From an uncultured Pseudomonadota bacterium (GTDB lineage: Bacteria > Pseudomonadota > Gammaproteobacteria > Steroidobacterales > Steroidobacteraceae), in assembly GCA_946479515.1 (NCBI GenBank), contig CAMLGF010000020.1, positions 1 through 51,575 of the forward strand: a DNA stretch of 51,575 nucleotides, in the 5' to 3' direction. Positions 35,607 through 45,082 of this stretch are shown here, one piece after another. Every line of letters begins with the position of its first letter. Positions within the stretch are counted from its first letter, which is position 1. The position numbers and the translations under genes were made by a program. The notes under the pieces were generated by a model, which was given only the letters and a program-made list of their open reading frames with translations, did no database searches and had not been told where the DNA came from.

Positions 35607-37064
35607 TCAACCAGTGCCGCCGACCGTCAATCCATCCACGCGCAAGGTGGGCTGGCCCACGCCGACCGGCACGCTCTGCCCTTCCTTGCCGCAGGTGCCG
35701 ACGCCGTCGTCGAGCTTCAGATCGTTGCCCACCATGCTGACGCGCGTGAGTACGTCCGGTCCGTTGCCGATGAGCGTGGCGCCCTTGATCGGCGCACCCA
35801 GCTTGCCGTTCTCGATGAGATAGGCTTCGCTGGCCGAGAACACGAACTTGCCGGAGGTGATGTCCACCTGGCCGCCGCCGAAGTTCACGGCATAGATGCC
35901 CTTCTGCACGGAGGCGATGATCTCGCCCGGATCGGACTTGCCGGGGCGCATGTAGGTGTTGGTCATGCGCGGCAGCGTGATGTGCGCGAACGATTCGCGC
36001 CGGCCATTGCCGGTACTGGCCACGCCGGTGAGCCGCGCGTTCATCTTGTCCTGCAGGTAGCCCTTGAGCACGCCATTCTCGATGAGGGTGGTGCACTGCG
36101 TGGGCGTGCCCTCGTCGTCGATGTTCAGTGAACCGCGCCGCCGCGAGAGCGTGCCGTCGTCGACGATGGTGCACAGCTCGGAGGCCACTCGCTCGCCGAT
36201 GCGACCGGCGAACGCGGACGTGCCCTTGCGATTGAAGTCGCCCTCGAGACCATGTCCGATGGCCTCGTGCAACAGGATGCCCGGCCAGCCGGCGCCCAGC
36301 ACCACCGTCATGGGACCGGCCGGCGCGGGAATGGACTCGAGGTTGACCAGGGCCTGGCGCACCGCCTCGCGCGCCAGCTCGAGCGGCTTGTCGCCATTCA
36401 CGAGCTCGGGCAGCGTGAAACGGCCACCCGAACCGGCATAGCCCTGCTCGCGCCGCCCGTTCTGCTCGACGATGACCGAGACGTTGAAGCGCACCAGCGG
36501 CCGCACGTCCGCGGCCAGGTGGCCCTCGGAGTTGGCCACCAGCACCACCTCGTGCACCGCCACCACGCTCGCCATGACCTGCTGCACGCGCGGGTCCATC
36601 CTGCGCGTTTCGCGATCCACGCGCTCCAGCCAGGCGACCTTTTCGCTGGAGCTGAAACTCGACACCGGGTCCACGGGTAGATAGAGGCGATGGCCGCTCG
36701 ACGGCAGCACGGATTGCATGCTGCGGTCCTGGCCGCGATGAGCGATGGCGCGCGCCGCGCGCGAGGCCTCCTCGAGCGCCGGCAGAACGATCTCGTCCGA
36801 GTACGCGAAACCGGTCTTCTCGCCGGCGAGCGCGCGCACGCCCACGCCCTGCTCGATGCTGGCGCTGCCTTCCTTGACGATGCCGTCCTCCAGGGCCCAG
36901 CTCTCCTCGCGTGACAGCTGGAAATACAGGTCCGCGGCATCGATGGAGCTCGACATGACCTGCGACAGCGCGCCATCGAGCCGCGCGTCGTCGAGGCCGC
37001 CGGGACGCAGGATGAGGTCGCGGGCGATGGCCAGCGGTTCGGCGGTGGTCGGGACGGCGCTCAT
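35607..37064 (-). CDS. tldD: TldD metalloprotease subunit
   Basis: This 485-residue protein is TldD, the zinc-bearing subunit of the TldD-TldE protease; E. coli TldD has 481 residues. The metal motif [12 protein letters not shown] (His266-Glu267, His271) is intact, followed by [16 protein letters not shown] and GESFAH-like [18 protein letters not shown] and [30 protein letters not shown]. The ATG at 37064 follows GAGGAG by 11 bases. It is the last gene of the holA-to-tldD series and begins 24 bases after the nitrilase gene. Confidence 0.96.
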   Translation of the reverse strand: MSAVPTTAEPLAIARDLILRPGGLDDARLDGALSQVMSSSIDAADLYFQLSREESWALEDGIVKEGSASIEQGVGVRALAGEKTGFAYSDEIVLPALEEASRAARAIAHRGQDRSMQSVLPSSGHRLYLPVDPVSSFSSSEKVAWLERVDRETRRMDPRVQQVMASVVAVHEVVLVANSEGHLAADVRPLVRFNVSVIVEQNGRREQGYAGSGGRFTLPELVNGDKPLELAREAVRQALVNLESIPAPAGPMTVVLGAGWPGILLHEAIGHGLEGDFNRKGTSAFAGRIGERVASELCTIVDDGTLSRRRGSLNIDDEGTPTQCTTLIENGVLKGYLQDKMNARLTGVASTGNGRRESFAHITLPRMTNTYMRPGKSDPGEIIASVQKGIYAVNFGGGQVDITSGKFVFSASEAYLIENGKLGAPIKGATLIGNGPDVLTRVSMVGNDLKLDDGVGTCGKEGQSVPVGVGQPTLRVDGLTVGGTG

Positions 37065-37088
37065 GTTTTCTATGACTCCTCGCAAACT

Positions 37089-37895
37089 TCAGATGACTCG
37101 ATGCTCGAGCGACGGAAACCGCGCGCGCGCCTCGATGCGCGCCGCCGGGTCGATGTCGGCCACCACGCAACCGGTGCCGCCCGGCATGCGCGCCAGTATC
37201 TTGCCCCAGTGATCGATGATCATCGAATCACCGAAGGTCTCGCGGCCGCTGGGGTGCACGCCCCACTGCGCCGCAGCCACGAGCCCGCACAGGTTCTCGA
37301 TGGCCCGGGCACGCAGCAGCGATTCCCAATGCGCGCGGCCCGTGGGCACCGTGAATGCCGCGGGCACCACGAACATCTCGGCGCCCTGCCGTGACAGCAC
37401 CCGGAACAGCTCCGGAAAGCGCATGTCGTAGCACACGGCCAGGCCCACCTTGCCGATGGGCGTATCGACCACGCGAGGGTCGCGCCCCGGCACCGTGTGT
37501 GCCGATTCGCGATGCGACTCCGCGCTGCCCGGCACGTCCACGTCGAACAGGTGGATCTTGTCGTAACGCGCGACCCGCTGTCCGTCGGACTTGTAAACCA
37601 GGCAGGCCGCGGCCACCCGGCCGTCGGCGTCCTGCCGCAGCGGCACCGTGCCACCCACGATCCATATCTGGAGGCGGCGAGCCGTGTCTGCAAGGAAGTT
37701 CTGGATCCGGCCGGCACCGTCCGGCTCGGCGATGGCCCGTTTGTCGCCGCCGTCGCGCCCCATGAAGGCGAAATTCTCGGGCAGGGCGGCAAGGACGGCG
37801 CCCAGGCGCGCGGCTTCGGTGAGATGACGTTCGGCAGCGGCGAGATTGGCCTCGATCTGGTGGCCGCTGGTCATCTGGATGGCGGCAACCTTCAT
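37089..37895 (-). CDS. Nitrilase-superfamily amidohydrolase (Nit1/deaminated-glutathione amidase type)
   Basis: This 268-residue carbon-nitrogen hydrolase has the catalytic set Glu40 (ALPENFAFMG), Lys113 (YDKIHLFDVDVPG) and Cys155 (VCYDMRFPELFR). The HLFDVDVPG form and size match the Nit1 branch, which removes deaminated glutathione as a repair activity in other organisms; that specificity is inferred. It lies between yhdP and tldD with 31- and 24-base gaps. In many proteobacteria a nitrilase homologue is found at this same place. Confidence 0.92.
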   Translation of the reverse strand: MKVAAIQMTSGHQIEANLAAAERHLTEAARLGAVLAALPENFAFMGRDGGDKRAIAEPDGAGRIQNFLADTARRLQIWIVGGTVPLRQDADGRVAAACLVYKSDGQRVARYDKIHLFDVDVPGSAESHRESAHTVPGRDPRVVDTPIGKVGLAVCYDMRFPELFRVLSRQGAEMFVVPAAFTVPTGRAHWESLLRARAIENLCGLVAAAQWGVHPSGRETFGDSMIIDHWGKILARMPGGTGCVVADIDPAARIEARARFPSLEHRVI

Positions 37896-37926
37896 CGGGC
37901 GCCAGGCTGTATTTCGGAAGTCGGGT

Positions 37927-40900
37927 TCAGTCCCATGAGCCGTGCCATTGTACCCGGCGGGCCGGCGGGGTCTCCGCCCAACCGCGCTTGGCCACCGATC
38001 CGCGCAGGGACGACCAGGCGCGTGACAGGCGCACCCGCGCGGGCGTCGGCACGGCGCTGGCGGCGAGCGAGATCTGCTCGTAGTCGACGGTCAGGTCGTA
38101 GGTGCGCGCCGCGAGACCGACCCGGCCGCTGCCGCGGAACACCAGGTCGGGCTCGGGCCCCGTGCCCTGCACGTTCATGAGCTCGATGCGGCCGTCGGCG
38201 AGCAGCGCCGTGGCGAGGAGCTGGTGGGAACTGTCCGTGCCTTCGGTCTCGAGTTCGAAGTTGCCCGCCAGCGCGTGCACCAGGTCGAGATCGCCACCGG
38301 GCCAGGACAACTCGCCGTAGGCCCGCAGGCTCTGCGTGGGCCACTCGGGCGGCAGGCTCGCGTCGCCCAGCAGACCCGGCAGCTCGCGGGTGTGGACGGT
38401 GAACTCCATGCGGCAGCGCTGATCGGCGGCGCAGCGACCCGTGGCATCGAGATGGTGCGGCGAGCCGTCGGCCGACTCCAATGAGAATTCCAGTCCGGCG
38501 CTGTGCCGTGACAGCGCCGCCCGCAGTGAGCCCAGGCCGCGATCCGCGTGGCGCAGCTCGCCCACCTGCACGGCGAGCTCATGATCCTGCGGCAACAGCG
38601 ATCCGGCGGCGGCGAGCACGGCCGGCGCGCGCTGCACTTCCAGCCTGTCGATGGCGACGCGAGCCTCGGAGCTGTCCGCCGCCGCGTGCAATTCCCCCGA
38701 CAGGCCCTGGAGGTCGAAACGCACCTGCACGATTCCCTGCTGAACTCGCCCTTGCAGCCGGTTGCGTCCGCTGTCGAGCGCGAACTCGCGCACTCCCTGC
38801 GCGTCGAAGCGCAGCTCGCCGGCGACCGGCAGCGCGCGCGATCGCGGCTTGTCGAAGGGCGGCGCCAGGCGGCTTTCGAATCCGGTGAGATTGCTCGCGA
38901 GCGACAGTCGCCAGCCTTCGGTATCGGCGCCGAGCCGCCGCAGTGTGCCGCTCCAGGCGATGTGGCCGTCCACCTGCGCGGCGACTTCGGCCTGCCCTAA
39001 CAAACCGAGCAAGGATGCGGCCTCGGCAATTCCATTGACGTTGGCACTGACGTTGGCACTGACGTCGGCACGGGCGTTGGCGCTGGCGATGCGCGGCGCA
39101 GCCGTGCGTCGCGTCTCGATTTCGACCGGCCCGTCCAGCCAGCTGCCCGCGAGCGCGAGACTGCGCAGCGCACCGCCCGCCAGGCGCACGGTACCGTTGA
39201 GCCGTTCGATCGGCGGCACGCCGCCGGCCAGCGGCAACGTGGCATCGCGCACATGCGCGGTCACGCGCCAGCTCTCGGGCTTGCGCATTTCGGCTTCGCC
39301 ACGCGCTTCCGCTTCCAGTGCGACTGTGCCGGCGAAGCGTTCCAGGCCCTGCTCCTGGAGGGCGCGCCGCAGCAGCGGCGAGTTCAGATCGCCCTCGGCC
39401 GCCGCACGCAGCCGCGCCGCCCCGCGACGCGGCCACTCGATGCGCGCGTCGGTGAGGCGCAGATCCTCGATTTGCCCGCGCACCAGATGCAGCTGCGCGG
39501 CACCACGGGAAAATTCGAGCTTGCCCGCGGCGGCGGCCAGCCGCGGCACGTCCGCGCCGGCGCTCACCAGGCCGGCGAGTTCCAGCGAGCCGCGCGAGCG
39601 CTGCCAGTCGACGATACCCTTGGTCGGGTCGGCCATCGGCACGAGACTCAAACGGCCGTTGACCACCTGCCCCGCTTCGAGGTCGGCGAAATGGGCCGGC
39701 GGTTCGAGCGCCAGCAGCGACCACAGGTCGCCGAGCAGCGCATGGTCGATGCGCGCCAGTTCCACGACCAGCGGGCGACGTCGGGCGCGGTCCGCGCCCC
39801 AAGGGCCATCGGCACGCACGGCGGCCTGTTCACTCTGCAGGTGCAGCGCGGTGAACTCGACTGCCGCGTCCGGCCGGAACGTCACGGCGCCGGCGAACTG
39901 CACCGGCCGCGGCTCGGCGGCACCGATCCACCATTGGGCGCCGGGGACATCGTCGAAGGCGATGCGCGATTCTTCGCCCAGTATCGCGATGCCGGCCGAC
40001 AGGTTGGCGAGTCGCGCGCCGTCGCTGGCGCGGGTGAGCTCCGCGCCGCTGGCGCGCGCGGCGAATGCGCGGGTGCGCGAATCGAAGCGCACGTCGTGCA
40101 ACTCGCCGGCGGTGGCGGCCCAGCCGGTGTCCTCGAGCCCGGGCGCCACCGTGAAACGCGGCGCCAGCGCACCTGCGATGAACTGCGCCGCCATGAAGGG
40201 CACGCGCTCTGCGCGCGCCGTGATGCCCGCAGGCTGCAGCGTGCCCGGCGCAAGTCCGACCTGCAGGCTGATGCGCGGCGCCCGCTCGAGGCGCGCGCCA
40301 CGCGTGAGTTGCAGGTCCGTGAGTTCCACGGCGAAGCCATCGGGTGCGCGACTCAGGCGCCCCTGCACCGTGAAGTGATCGAAGCGCGCACCGCCGGGCA
40401 GCCGCAGCTCGCGTGCGCTGAGTTGCCAGCTGCCCTCGTGGATGCGGCCCTGCCGAAGTCCGATGCGGGCATCGACCGTTCCGCGCCCGCGCGCCGCGAG
40501 GGATGCTCCGGCCACGGGCGGCAATTTCTCCAGGAACACGCGCCGCGCGATGAGGCGCAGCTCGCCATTGACGCCATCGGCGGCAGGCGTCGCACCCTCG
40601 ATGCCGATGTCATCGAGCTTCGCCGAGACGAACAGCGACTGTCCGATGTCCTGCGACAGCAGCAGGGTGCCGAAGGCATTGAAACTGCGCGTTCCGCGGC
40701 TCACCACTGCCTGGCTGAGCGTGAAGTGATGGCGCGCGGCGCGCTCGCCGCGGCGGTACAGATGCACGCGTGCGCCTTCGACCTCGACCCGTCCGACCGG
40801 CATGAGCTCCACCCATGCGGTGAACTGTCGCACCAGCGCGGCCTCATCCGCGCGACGCAGCGTGGCGCCCGGCTCGCGCGCGTGCTTGCGCGAGGGCAGA

Positions 40901-41343
40901 GCCTCGGCCACGGTCTCGGCATCACCGATGATGTCGATGTCGGGCGAGGACAACATCACATGGCCCAGCGAGAATTGCTGGTGCCGCAGGAAGTCCCAGG
41001 CGTCGAACTCCACGCGCAGCTCCGGTGCCACGACCCGCACGCGGCCGCGGACGGGATCGGTGAGCTCGACGCGTTCGAATACGGCGCTGGTGCCTTCCAT
41101 GCCCCAGGCGAAGTGCACATTGTCGAAGCGCACGGCGAGACCCGTGCGGTCAGTGATGAGTCTTTCGAGCGTGGCGCGCTGCTCGGGGACGCGCGCGGCG
41201 ATGACCTGCGTGAACACGGCGCCGATGGCGGCGAGCAGGCCCAGGCAAAAAACGACCAGCAGTGCCCGTCGCACCCAGTGGGGTGACGCGTTCACCTCTT
41301 CTCTTCGAAGAGGCCCCCCTGGCTCAAGGGTCGCCTCGGTCAT
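37927..41343 (-). CDS. yhdP: YhdP family AsmA-like envelope protein
   Basis: This 1138-residue protein has one N-terminal membrane helix (about residues 24-46) and a very long periplasmic part made of beta-strand repeats, with the DUF3971/AsmA2-type C-terminus. YhdP, TamB and YdbH act as bridge proteins that carry phospholipid to the outer membrane in E. coli, where YhdP has 1266 residues. The gene order rng-yhdP-tldD is conserved from E. coli. The minus-strand reading has a low-complexity Ala/Asn/Val stretch at residues about 754-770 caused by a 12-base tandem repeat. Confidence 0.92.
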   Translation of the reverse strand: MTEATLEPGGPLRREEVNASPHWVRRALLVVFCLGLLAAIGAVFTQVIAARVPEQRATLERLITDRTGLAVRFDNVHFAWGMEGTSAVFERVELTDPVRGRVRVVAPELRVEFDAWDFLRHQQFSLGHVMLSSPDIDIIGDAETVAEALPSRKHAREPGATLRRADEAALVRQFTAWVELMPVGRVEVEGARVHLYRRGERAARHHFTLSQAVVSRGTRSFNAFGTLLLSQDIGQSLFVSAKLDDIGIEGATPAADGVNGELRLIARRVFLEKLPPVAGASLAARGRGTVDARIGLRQGRIHEGSWQLSARELRLPGGARFDHFTVQGRLSRAPDGFAVELTDLQLTRGARLERAPRISLQVGLAPGTLQPAGITARAERVPFMAAQFIAGALAPRFTVAPGLEDTGWAATAGELHDVRFDSRTRAFAARASGAELTRASDGARLANLSAGIAILGEESRIAFDDVPGAQWWIGAAEPRPVQFAGAVTFRPDAAVEFTALHLQSEQAAVRADGPWGADRARRRPLVVELARIDHALLGDLWSLLALEPPAHFADLEAGQVVNGRLSLVPMADPTKGIVDWQRSRGSLELAGLVSAGADVPRLAAAAGKLEFSRGAAQLHLVRGQIEDLRLTDARIEWPRRGAARLRAAAEGDLNSPLLRRALQEQGLERFAGTVALEAEARGEAEMRKPESWRVTAHVRDATLPLAGGVPPIERLNGTVRLAGGALRSLALAGSWLDGPVEIETRRTAAPRIASANARADVSANVSANVNGIAEAASLLGLLGQAEVAAQVDGHIAWSGTLRRLGADTEGWRLSLASNLTGFESRLAPPFDKPRSRALPVAGELRFDAQGVREFALDSGRNRLQGRVQQGIVQVRFDLQGLSGELHAAADSSEARVAIDRLEVQRAPAVLAAAGSLLPQDHELAVQVGELRHADRGLGSLRAALSRHSAGLEFSLESADGSPHHLDATGRCAADQRCRMEFTVHTRELPGLLGDASLPPEWPTQSLRAYGELSWPGGDLDLVHALAGNFELETEGTDSSHQLLATALLADGRIELMNVQGTGPEPDLVFRGSGRVGLAARTYDLTVDYEQISLAASAVPTPARVRLSRAWSSLRGSVAKRGWAETPPARRVQWHGSWD
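39035..39082. repeat. 12-base tandem repeat within yhdP
   Basis: Four units related to TTGACGTTGGCA lie head to tail (39035-39046, 39047-39058, 39059-39070, 39071-39082), the first three nearly identical. They encode alternating Ser/Ala-Ala/Asn-Val triplets in frame, so gain or loss of a unit would change YhdP by four residues. Confidence 0.8.
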
Positions 41344-41372
41344 TTCGTCTGGTCATCTCCTGTCGTCCGCGC

Positions 41373-42872
41373 TCAGGCCAGCACCACGTCGTACTGGTCG
41401 AAGCCGTACAACGCCTCCACCTGCAACCGTATCGGCCGTTCGATCTGATGCTCCAGCTCGGCGAGCACCGTGGATTCCTCGTCCAGCAAGCGGTCGATCA
41501 CATTCTGATGAGCCAGTATCAACAGCTCGCGGGACTGGAACTGCCGACTCTGGCGCACAATTTCACGGAATATCTCGTGGCAGACGGTCTCGGGCGTGCG
41601 CACGAAGCCCCGGCCTTCACAACTGGGACATGCCGCACAAAGCAAATGTTCCAGGCTGTCGCGGGTGCGTTTTCGCGTCATTTCCACCAGGCCCAGCGAG
41701 GAAACGCTGGCGATGTGGGTCTGGGCGTGATCGCCCGCCAGCGCGCGCTGCAGTGCGTCCATGACCTGCGTGCGGTGCGCCGCGTCGGCCATGTCGATGA
41801 AGTCGATGATGATGATGCCGCCGAGGTTGCGCAGGCGCAGCTGCCGGGCGATGGCGACCGCCGCCTCGAGATTGGTGCGGAAGATCGTGTCCTCGAGATT
41901 GCGGTGCCCGACGAACCCGCCGGTGTTGACATCGATGGTGGTCATCGATTCGGTCTGATCGATCACGAGGTGGCCGCCGGACTTGAGGCTCACGTTGCGA
42001 TCCAGAGCCTTGCCGATCTCGTCCTCGACACCGTGCAGATCGAAGATGGGGCGGGCGCCCTGGTACAGTTCGATGGCCGTGGTCGAGCCCGGCATGAATG
42101 CCGCCGCGAACTCGAGCATCTGCGCATGGGAGACCGCGTTGTCGACCAGCACGCGATCCACGCCGCGCGCCAGTTCGTCGCGCAGGATGCGCGTGGGCAG
42201 CGGCAGGTCCTCGTACACCAGCTCTCCGGCCCGCGAACGCAGGCCCTTTTCGCGCACGTGATGCCAGAGACGGCACAGGTACTTCATGTCCTCGCGGATG
42301 GCATCGGCGCTGGCACCCTGCGCCGCGGTGCGCACGATGTAGCCGCCGCCGTTACGGCCGGACGGCAGCTCGCCGGACGTGGCGTCCACCGAGATCGCCT
42401 CGGTGACCAGGCTCTTGAGACGCGCGCGCTCGGCCTCGTCCTCGATGCGCGCGGACACGCCCACGCCCTCGCCGCGCGGCATGTACACCATGAGGCGCGA
42501 GGGCAGCGCGACGAAGGTCGTGAGGCGCGCACCCTTGGTGCCCATCGGGTCCTTGACCACCTGCACGAGCAGGTCATCGCCCTCGTTCACCAGGCGCTTG
42601 ATGTCCAGGGACTCCGGCATGCCCACGAGCGTGTTGTCGGAGATGGGAGTGGCGATGTCCGCGGCATGCAGGAAGGCGGTGCGCTCCAGGCCCACGTCGA
42701 TGAACGCCGCCTGCATGCCGGGCAGCACGCGCTGCACGCGGCCCTTGTAGAGGTTGCTGACGATGCCGCGGCGGCTCTGCCGCTCGATGAACAGCTCCAT
42801 CAGCACGCCGTTCTCGATGAGCGCCGCGCGGTTCTCGCGCGGTGCCACGTTGATGAGGATCTCCGTGGTCAT
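41373..42872 (-). CDS. rng: Ribonuclease G
   Basis: This 499-residue endoribonuclease matures 16S rRNA 5' ends and degrades mRNA. It has the N-terminal S1 domain (GIVSNLYKGRVQRVLPGMQAAFIDVGLERTAFLH), the catalytic Asp motifs TTIDVNTGGFVG and IIIIDFIDM, and the zinc-link CPSCEGRG. E. coli RNase G has 489 residues; there is no RNase E-type C-terminal scaffold. The start overlaps the maf stop by 4 bases (ATGA). Confidence 0.96.
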   Translation of the reverse strand: MTTEILINVAPRENRAALIENGVLMELFIERQSRRGIVSNLYKGRVQRVLPGMQAAFIDVGLERTAFLHAADIATPISDNTLVGMPESLDIKRLVNEGDDLLVQVVKDPMGTKGARLTTFVALPSRLMVYMPRGEGVGVSARIEDEAERARLKSLVTEAISVDATSGELPSGRNGGGYIVRTAAQGASADAIREDMKYLCRLWHHVREKGLRSRAGELVYEDLPLPTRILRDELARGVDRVLVDNAVSHAQMLEFAAAFMPGSTTAIELYQGARPIFDLHGVEDEIGKALDRNVSLKSGGHLVIDQTESMTTIDVNTGGFVGHRNLEDTIFRTNLEAAVAIARQLRLRNLGGIIIIDFIDMADAAHRTQVMDALQRALAGDHAQTHIASVSSLGLVEMTRKRTRDSLEHLLCAACPSCEGRGFVRTPETVCHEIFREIVRQSRQFQSRELLILAHQNVIDRLLDEESTVLAELEHQIERPIRLQVEALYGFDQYDVVLA

Positions 42873-43483
42873 CGCGCAGCCTCCCGGGGTTGGTGCCACA
42901 CCGGCACGCCCGCGGCACGCAGCATCTCCGCGGTTTCGTACAGCGGCAGGCCCATCACGCCGGTGTAGCTGCCGGAGATGTGCGAGACGAAGACCGCGCC
43001 CCATCCCTGGATGGCATAGGCGCCCGCCTTGCCCTGCGGCTCGCCCGACGCCCAGTAGGCGCGCATCCGCGATTCCTCGAGATGCGCGAACTGCACCTGC
43101 GTGGAGGCGATGCCCTGGAACTCGCGCCCGTCAGGCATGCGCAACGCGATGCCGGTGTGCACCACGTGCACCCGGCCCGAGAGCCGCGTCAGCATCTGCA
43201 CGGCATCGGCCTCGGATTCAGGCTTGCCGAGAATCTGCTCGTCGATGGTCACCGTGGTGTCGGACCCGAGCACCGGCAGGTCCTTGTGCCGGCGCCAGAC
43301 GGCTTCGGCCTTGCCCCGCGCCAGGCGCATGACGTAGTGATTCGCGGGTTCGCCGGCTGCCGGCGTTTCGTCGATGTCGGCCGGGCTCACGACGTGCGGC
43401 ACGCCGATGAGCTCTAACAACTGGCGCCGGCGTGGCGACGCCGACGCCAGCCGGAGCACTGCCGCAGCTCGTTTCTCCACCAT
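42869..43483 (-). CDS. maf: Maf family nucleotide pyrophosphatase
   Basis: This 204-residue protein has the Maf motifs LRLASASPRRRQLLELIG, VLGSDTTVTIDEQILGKPE, TRLSGRVHVVHTG and GKAGAYAIQGWGAVFV. Maf proteins hydrolyse dTTP/UTP and modified nucleotides, acting as house-cleaning enzymes; the position beside rng corresponds to YhdE. The start at 43483 was chosen from the family alignment; a longer upstream frame is not conserved. It lies 17 bases after rlmH. Confidence 0.95.
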   Translation of the reverse strand: MVEKRAAAVLRLASASPRRRQLLELIGVPHVVSPADIDETPAAGEPANHYVMRLARGKAEAVWRRHKDLPVLGSDTTVTIDEQILGKPESEADAVQMLTRLSGRVHVVHTGIALRMPDGREFQGIASTQVQFAHLEESRMRAYWASGEPQGKAGAYAIQGWGAVFVSHISGSYTGVMGLPLYETAEMLRAAGVPVWHQPREAAR

Positions 43484-43500
43484 CAGTCCCCCTCGGCCAC

Positions 43501-43953
43501 CTACTCCCGGTGATACGGGTGATTGTGCAGTACGGAATGCGCGCGATACAGCGCCTCGGCGAGGATCACGCGCACCATGGCATGCGGGAAGGTGAGACTG
43601 GACAAGGACCAGCGCAGCGCGGCCTTCTCGAGGATGCGCGGTCCGAGGCCGTCCGGCCCGCCGATCACGAAGCAGAGATTGCGGCCATCCTGCTGGCGTT
43701 GCGCCAGCCACCGGGCTAGCGCCTGGGTGGTTAGGGACTTGCCGTGCTCGTCGAGCGCGACCAGGTAGTCGTCGCCGGCGCGTTCGAGCAGGCGTTTCTC
43801 CTCGTCCGCCTTCGCGCGGCCCTTGTCACGGGCCTGCGGCAGCTCCTCGAGCTCCACGCGCAGCGAGCTCTGCAGCCGGCGCGTGTATTGCGCGTAGGCC
43901 GTGGCGACCCACTCCGGCATGCGCGTTCCGACCGCAAGGATGCGAACGCGCAC
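43501..43953 (-). CDS. rlmH: 23S rRNA pseudouridine-1915 N3-methyltransferase RlmH
   Basis: This 150-residue SPOUT methyltransferase modifies pseudouridine 1915 in helix 69 of 23S rRNA. Motifs are VAVGTRMPEWV-like at the N-terminus, FVIGGPDGLGP (the SAM knot) and LSSLTFPHAMVRVILAEALYRAHSVLHNHPYHRE at the C-terminus. The length is normal. It starts 16 bases after rsfS, a near-universal neighbour. Confidence 0.97.
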   Translation of the reverse strand: MRVRILAVGTRMPEWVATAYAQYTRRLQSSLRVELEELPQARDKGRAKADEEKRLLERAGDDYLVALDEHGKSLTTQALARWLAQRQQDGRNLCFVIGGPDGLGPRILEKAALRWSLSSLTFPHAMVRVILAEALYRAHSVLHNHPYHRE

Positions 43954-43969
43954 GGGAATTGTCCCGAGG

Positions 43970-44407
43970 CTACCGCGCGGCGCGGGGGCGCGCCGACGCC
44001 TTGCGAGGCGTCCTCGCGGCGGCCTCGACCGGCGGCTCCGCGTCTTCCCAGAGTTTCTCCAGCCCGTAGAACTCGCGCACCCGTGGCAGCATCACGTGCA
44101 CCACCACGTCGGTGAGATCCACCAGCACCCATTCGCCCTCGCGCGAACCTTCCACGCCCATGGGGCGGAAATCGTTCTGCTTGGCGAACTGCACCACGCG
44201 ATCGGCGATGGCCTTCACGTGACGGTCGGAATTGCCGGAGGCGATGACCACGACATCGGTGATGTCGGTGAGGTGCCGTACGTCCATGACTTTGACGTTG
44301 ACGGCCTTCATGTCTTCGAGCGCTGAATTGACGATGCGCAGCAGCGTCTGCGGGAGAGGAGCCTTCTTCGGGGAGGAAGCCGGGCGGCGGGTTTTCTTGG
44401 TGGCCAT
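43970..44407 (-). CDS. rsfS: Ribosomal silencing factor RsfS
   Basis: This 145-residue protein binds L14 and blocks joining of ribosomal subunits in starvation. The core [20 protein letters not shown], then [30 protein letters not shown], is typical. Both ends carry Lys/Arg/Ala-rich extensions (first 18 and last 20 residues) not needed for the fold. It lies 18 bases after nadD. Confidence 0.96.
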   Translation of the reverse strand: MATKKTRRPASSPKKAPLPQTLLRIVNSALEDMKAVNVKVMDVRHLTDITDVVVIASGNSDRHVKAIADRVVQFAKQNDFRPMGVEGSREGEWVLVDLTDVVVHVMLPRVREFYGLEKLWEDAEPPVEAAARTPRKASARPRAAR

Positions 44408-44425
44408 TGAACTCCGTGGGTGGCG

Positions 44426-45082
44426 TTAACGGGTCCGAGCATAGCACCCGGATTCCCGGATGATCGCGCGAACTGTGTCCGGAACCAGGAACCGCGGATC
44501 GCGGCCGGCATCGATGATCTGCCGCAACTCGGTAGAGGAAATTTCCAGTTGAGTCACTGCATGCACGTAGATGCGGCCGGCCGGGGAACGATGCAACTCG
44601 TTTATCGCACCCGTGCCGCGATCGACCATCAGTTCGCCGAGCGGTCCTTGCGTAGGCGCTTTCCAACCCGGCCGATGCGCCACGACCACGTGCGCGAGCT
44701 CGAACAGCTCGCGCCAGCGATGCCAGCTCGGCAGGCCGAGGAACGCGTCCATTCCTAGCAACAGGCACAAAGAGCGATGCGGAAACTCCCGGCGCAGCTC
44801 GGTCAGCGTGTCCACGGTGTAGGAGGCGCCGGCACGTCGCACCTCGCGGTCGTCGACCACGAAGCCCGGCTGATCGGCCACCGCGGCGCGGACCATGGCC
44901 AGGCGCAGCTCGGCATCGGCCAGCGTGCGCTCGCGGTGCGGCGGATTGCCGGTCGGCAGGAAGCGCACTTCGCCGAGTCTGAGCGACTGGTACAGCTCGA
45001 ACGCCGTGCGCAGATGGCCGAAATGAATGGGGTCGAACGTACCGCCGAACAGGCCCATCGGGCCATTGACTGGTGTGTTCAC
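44426..45082 (-). CDS. nadD: Nicotinate-nucleotide adenylyltransferase
   Basis: NadD makes nicotinic acid adenine dinucleotide for NAD synthesis. The 218-residue protein has GLFGGTFDPIHFGHLRTA (the nucleotidyltransferase HxGH motif), FLPTGNPPHR, SYTVDTL, LLLGMDAFLGLPSWHRW and EISSTELRQ. I start it at GTG 45082, which overlaps the holA stop by 4 bases (GTGA); an ATG at 45058 is the alternative and lies right at the conserved MGLFGG. Confidence 0.94.
   Translation of the reverse strand: MNTPVNGPMGLFGGTFDPIHFGHLRTAFELYQSLRLGEVRFLPTGNPPHRERTLADAELRLAMVRAAVADQPGFVVDDREVRRAGASYTVDTLTELRREFPHRSLCLLLGMDAFLGLPSWHRWRELFELAHVVVAHRPGWKAPTQGPLGELMVDRGTGAINELHRSPAGRIYVHAVTQLEISSTELRQIIDAGRDPRFLVPDTVRAIIRESGCYARTR

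Noticed and set aside
39253..41286. 677-codon open frame on the plus strand opposite yhdP
   Set aside because: Composition is antisense-like (Arg, Ala, His, Gln) and it mirrors the yhdP codon pattern; no ribosome site or family.
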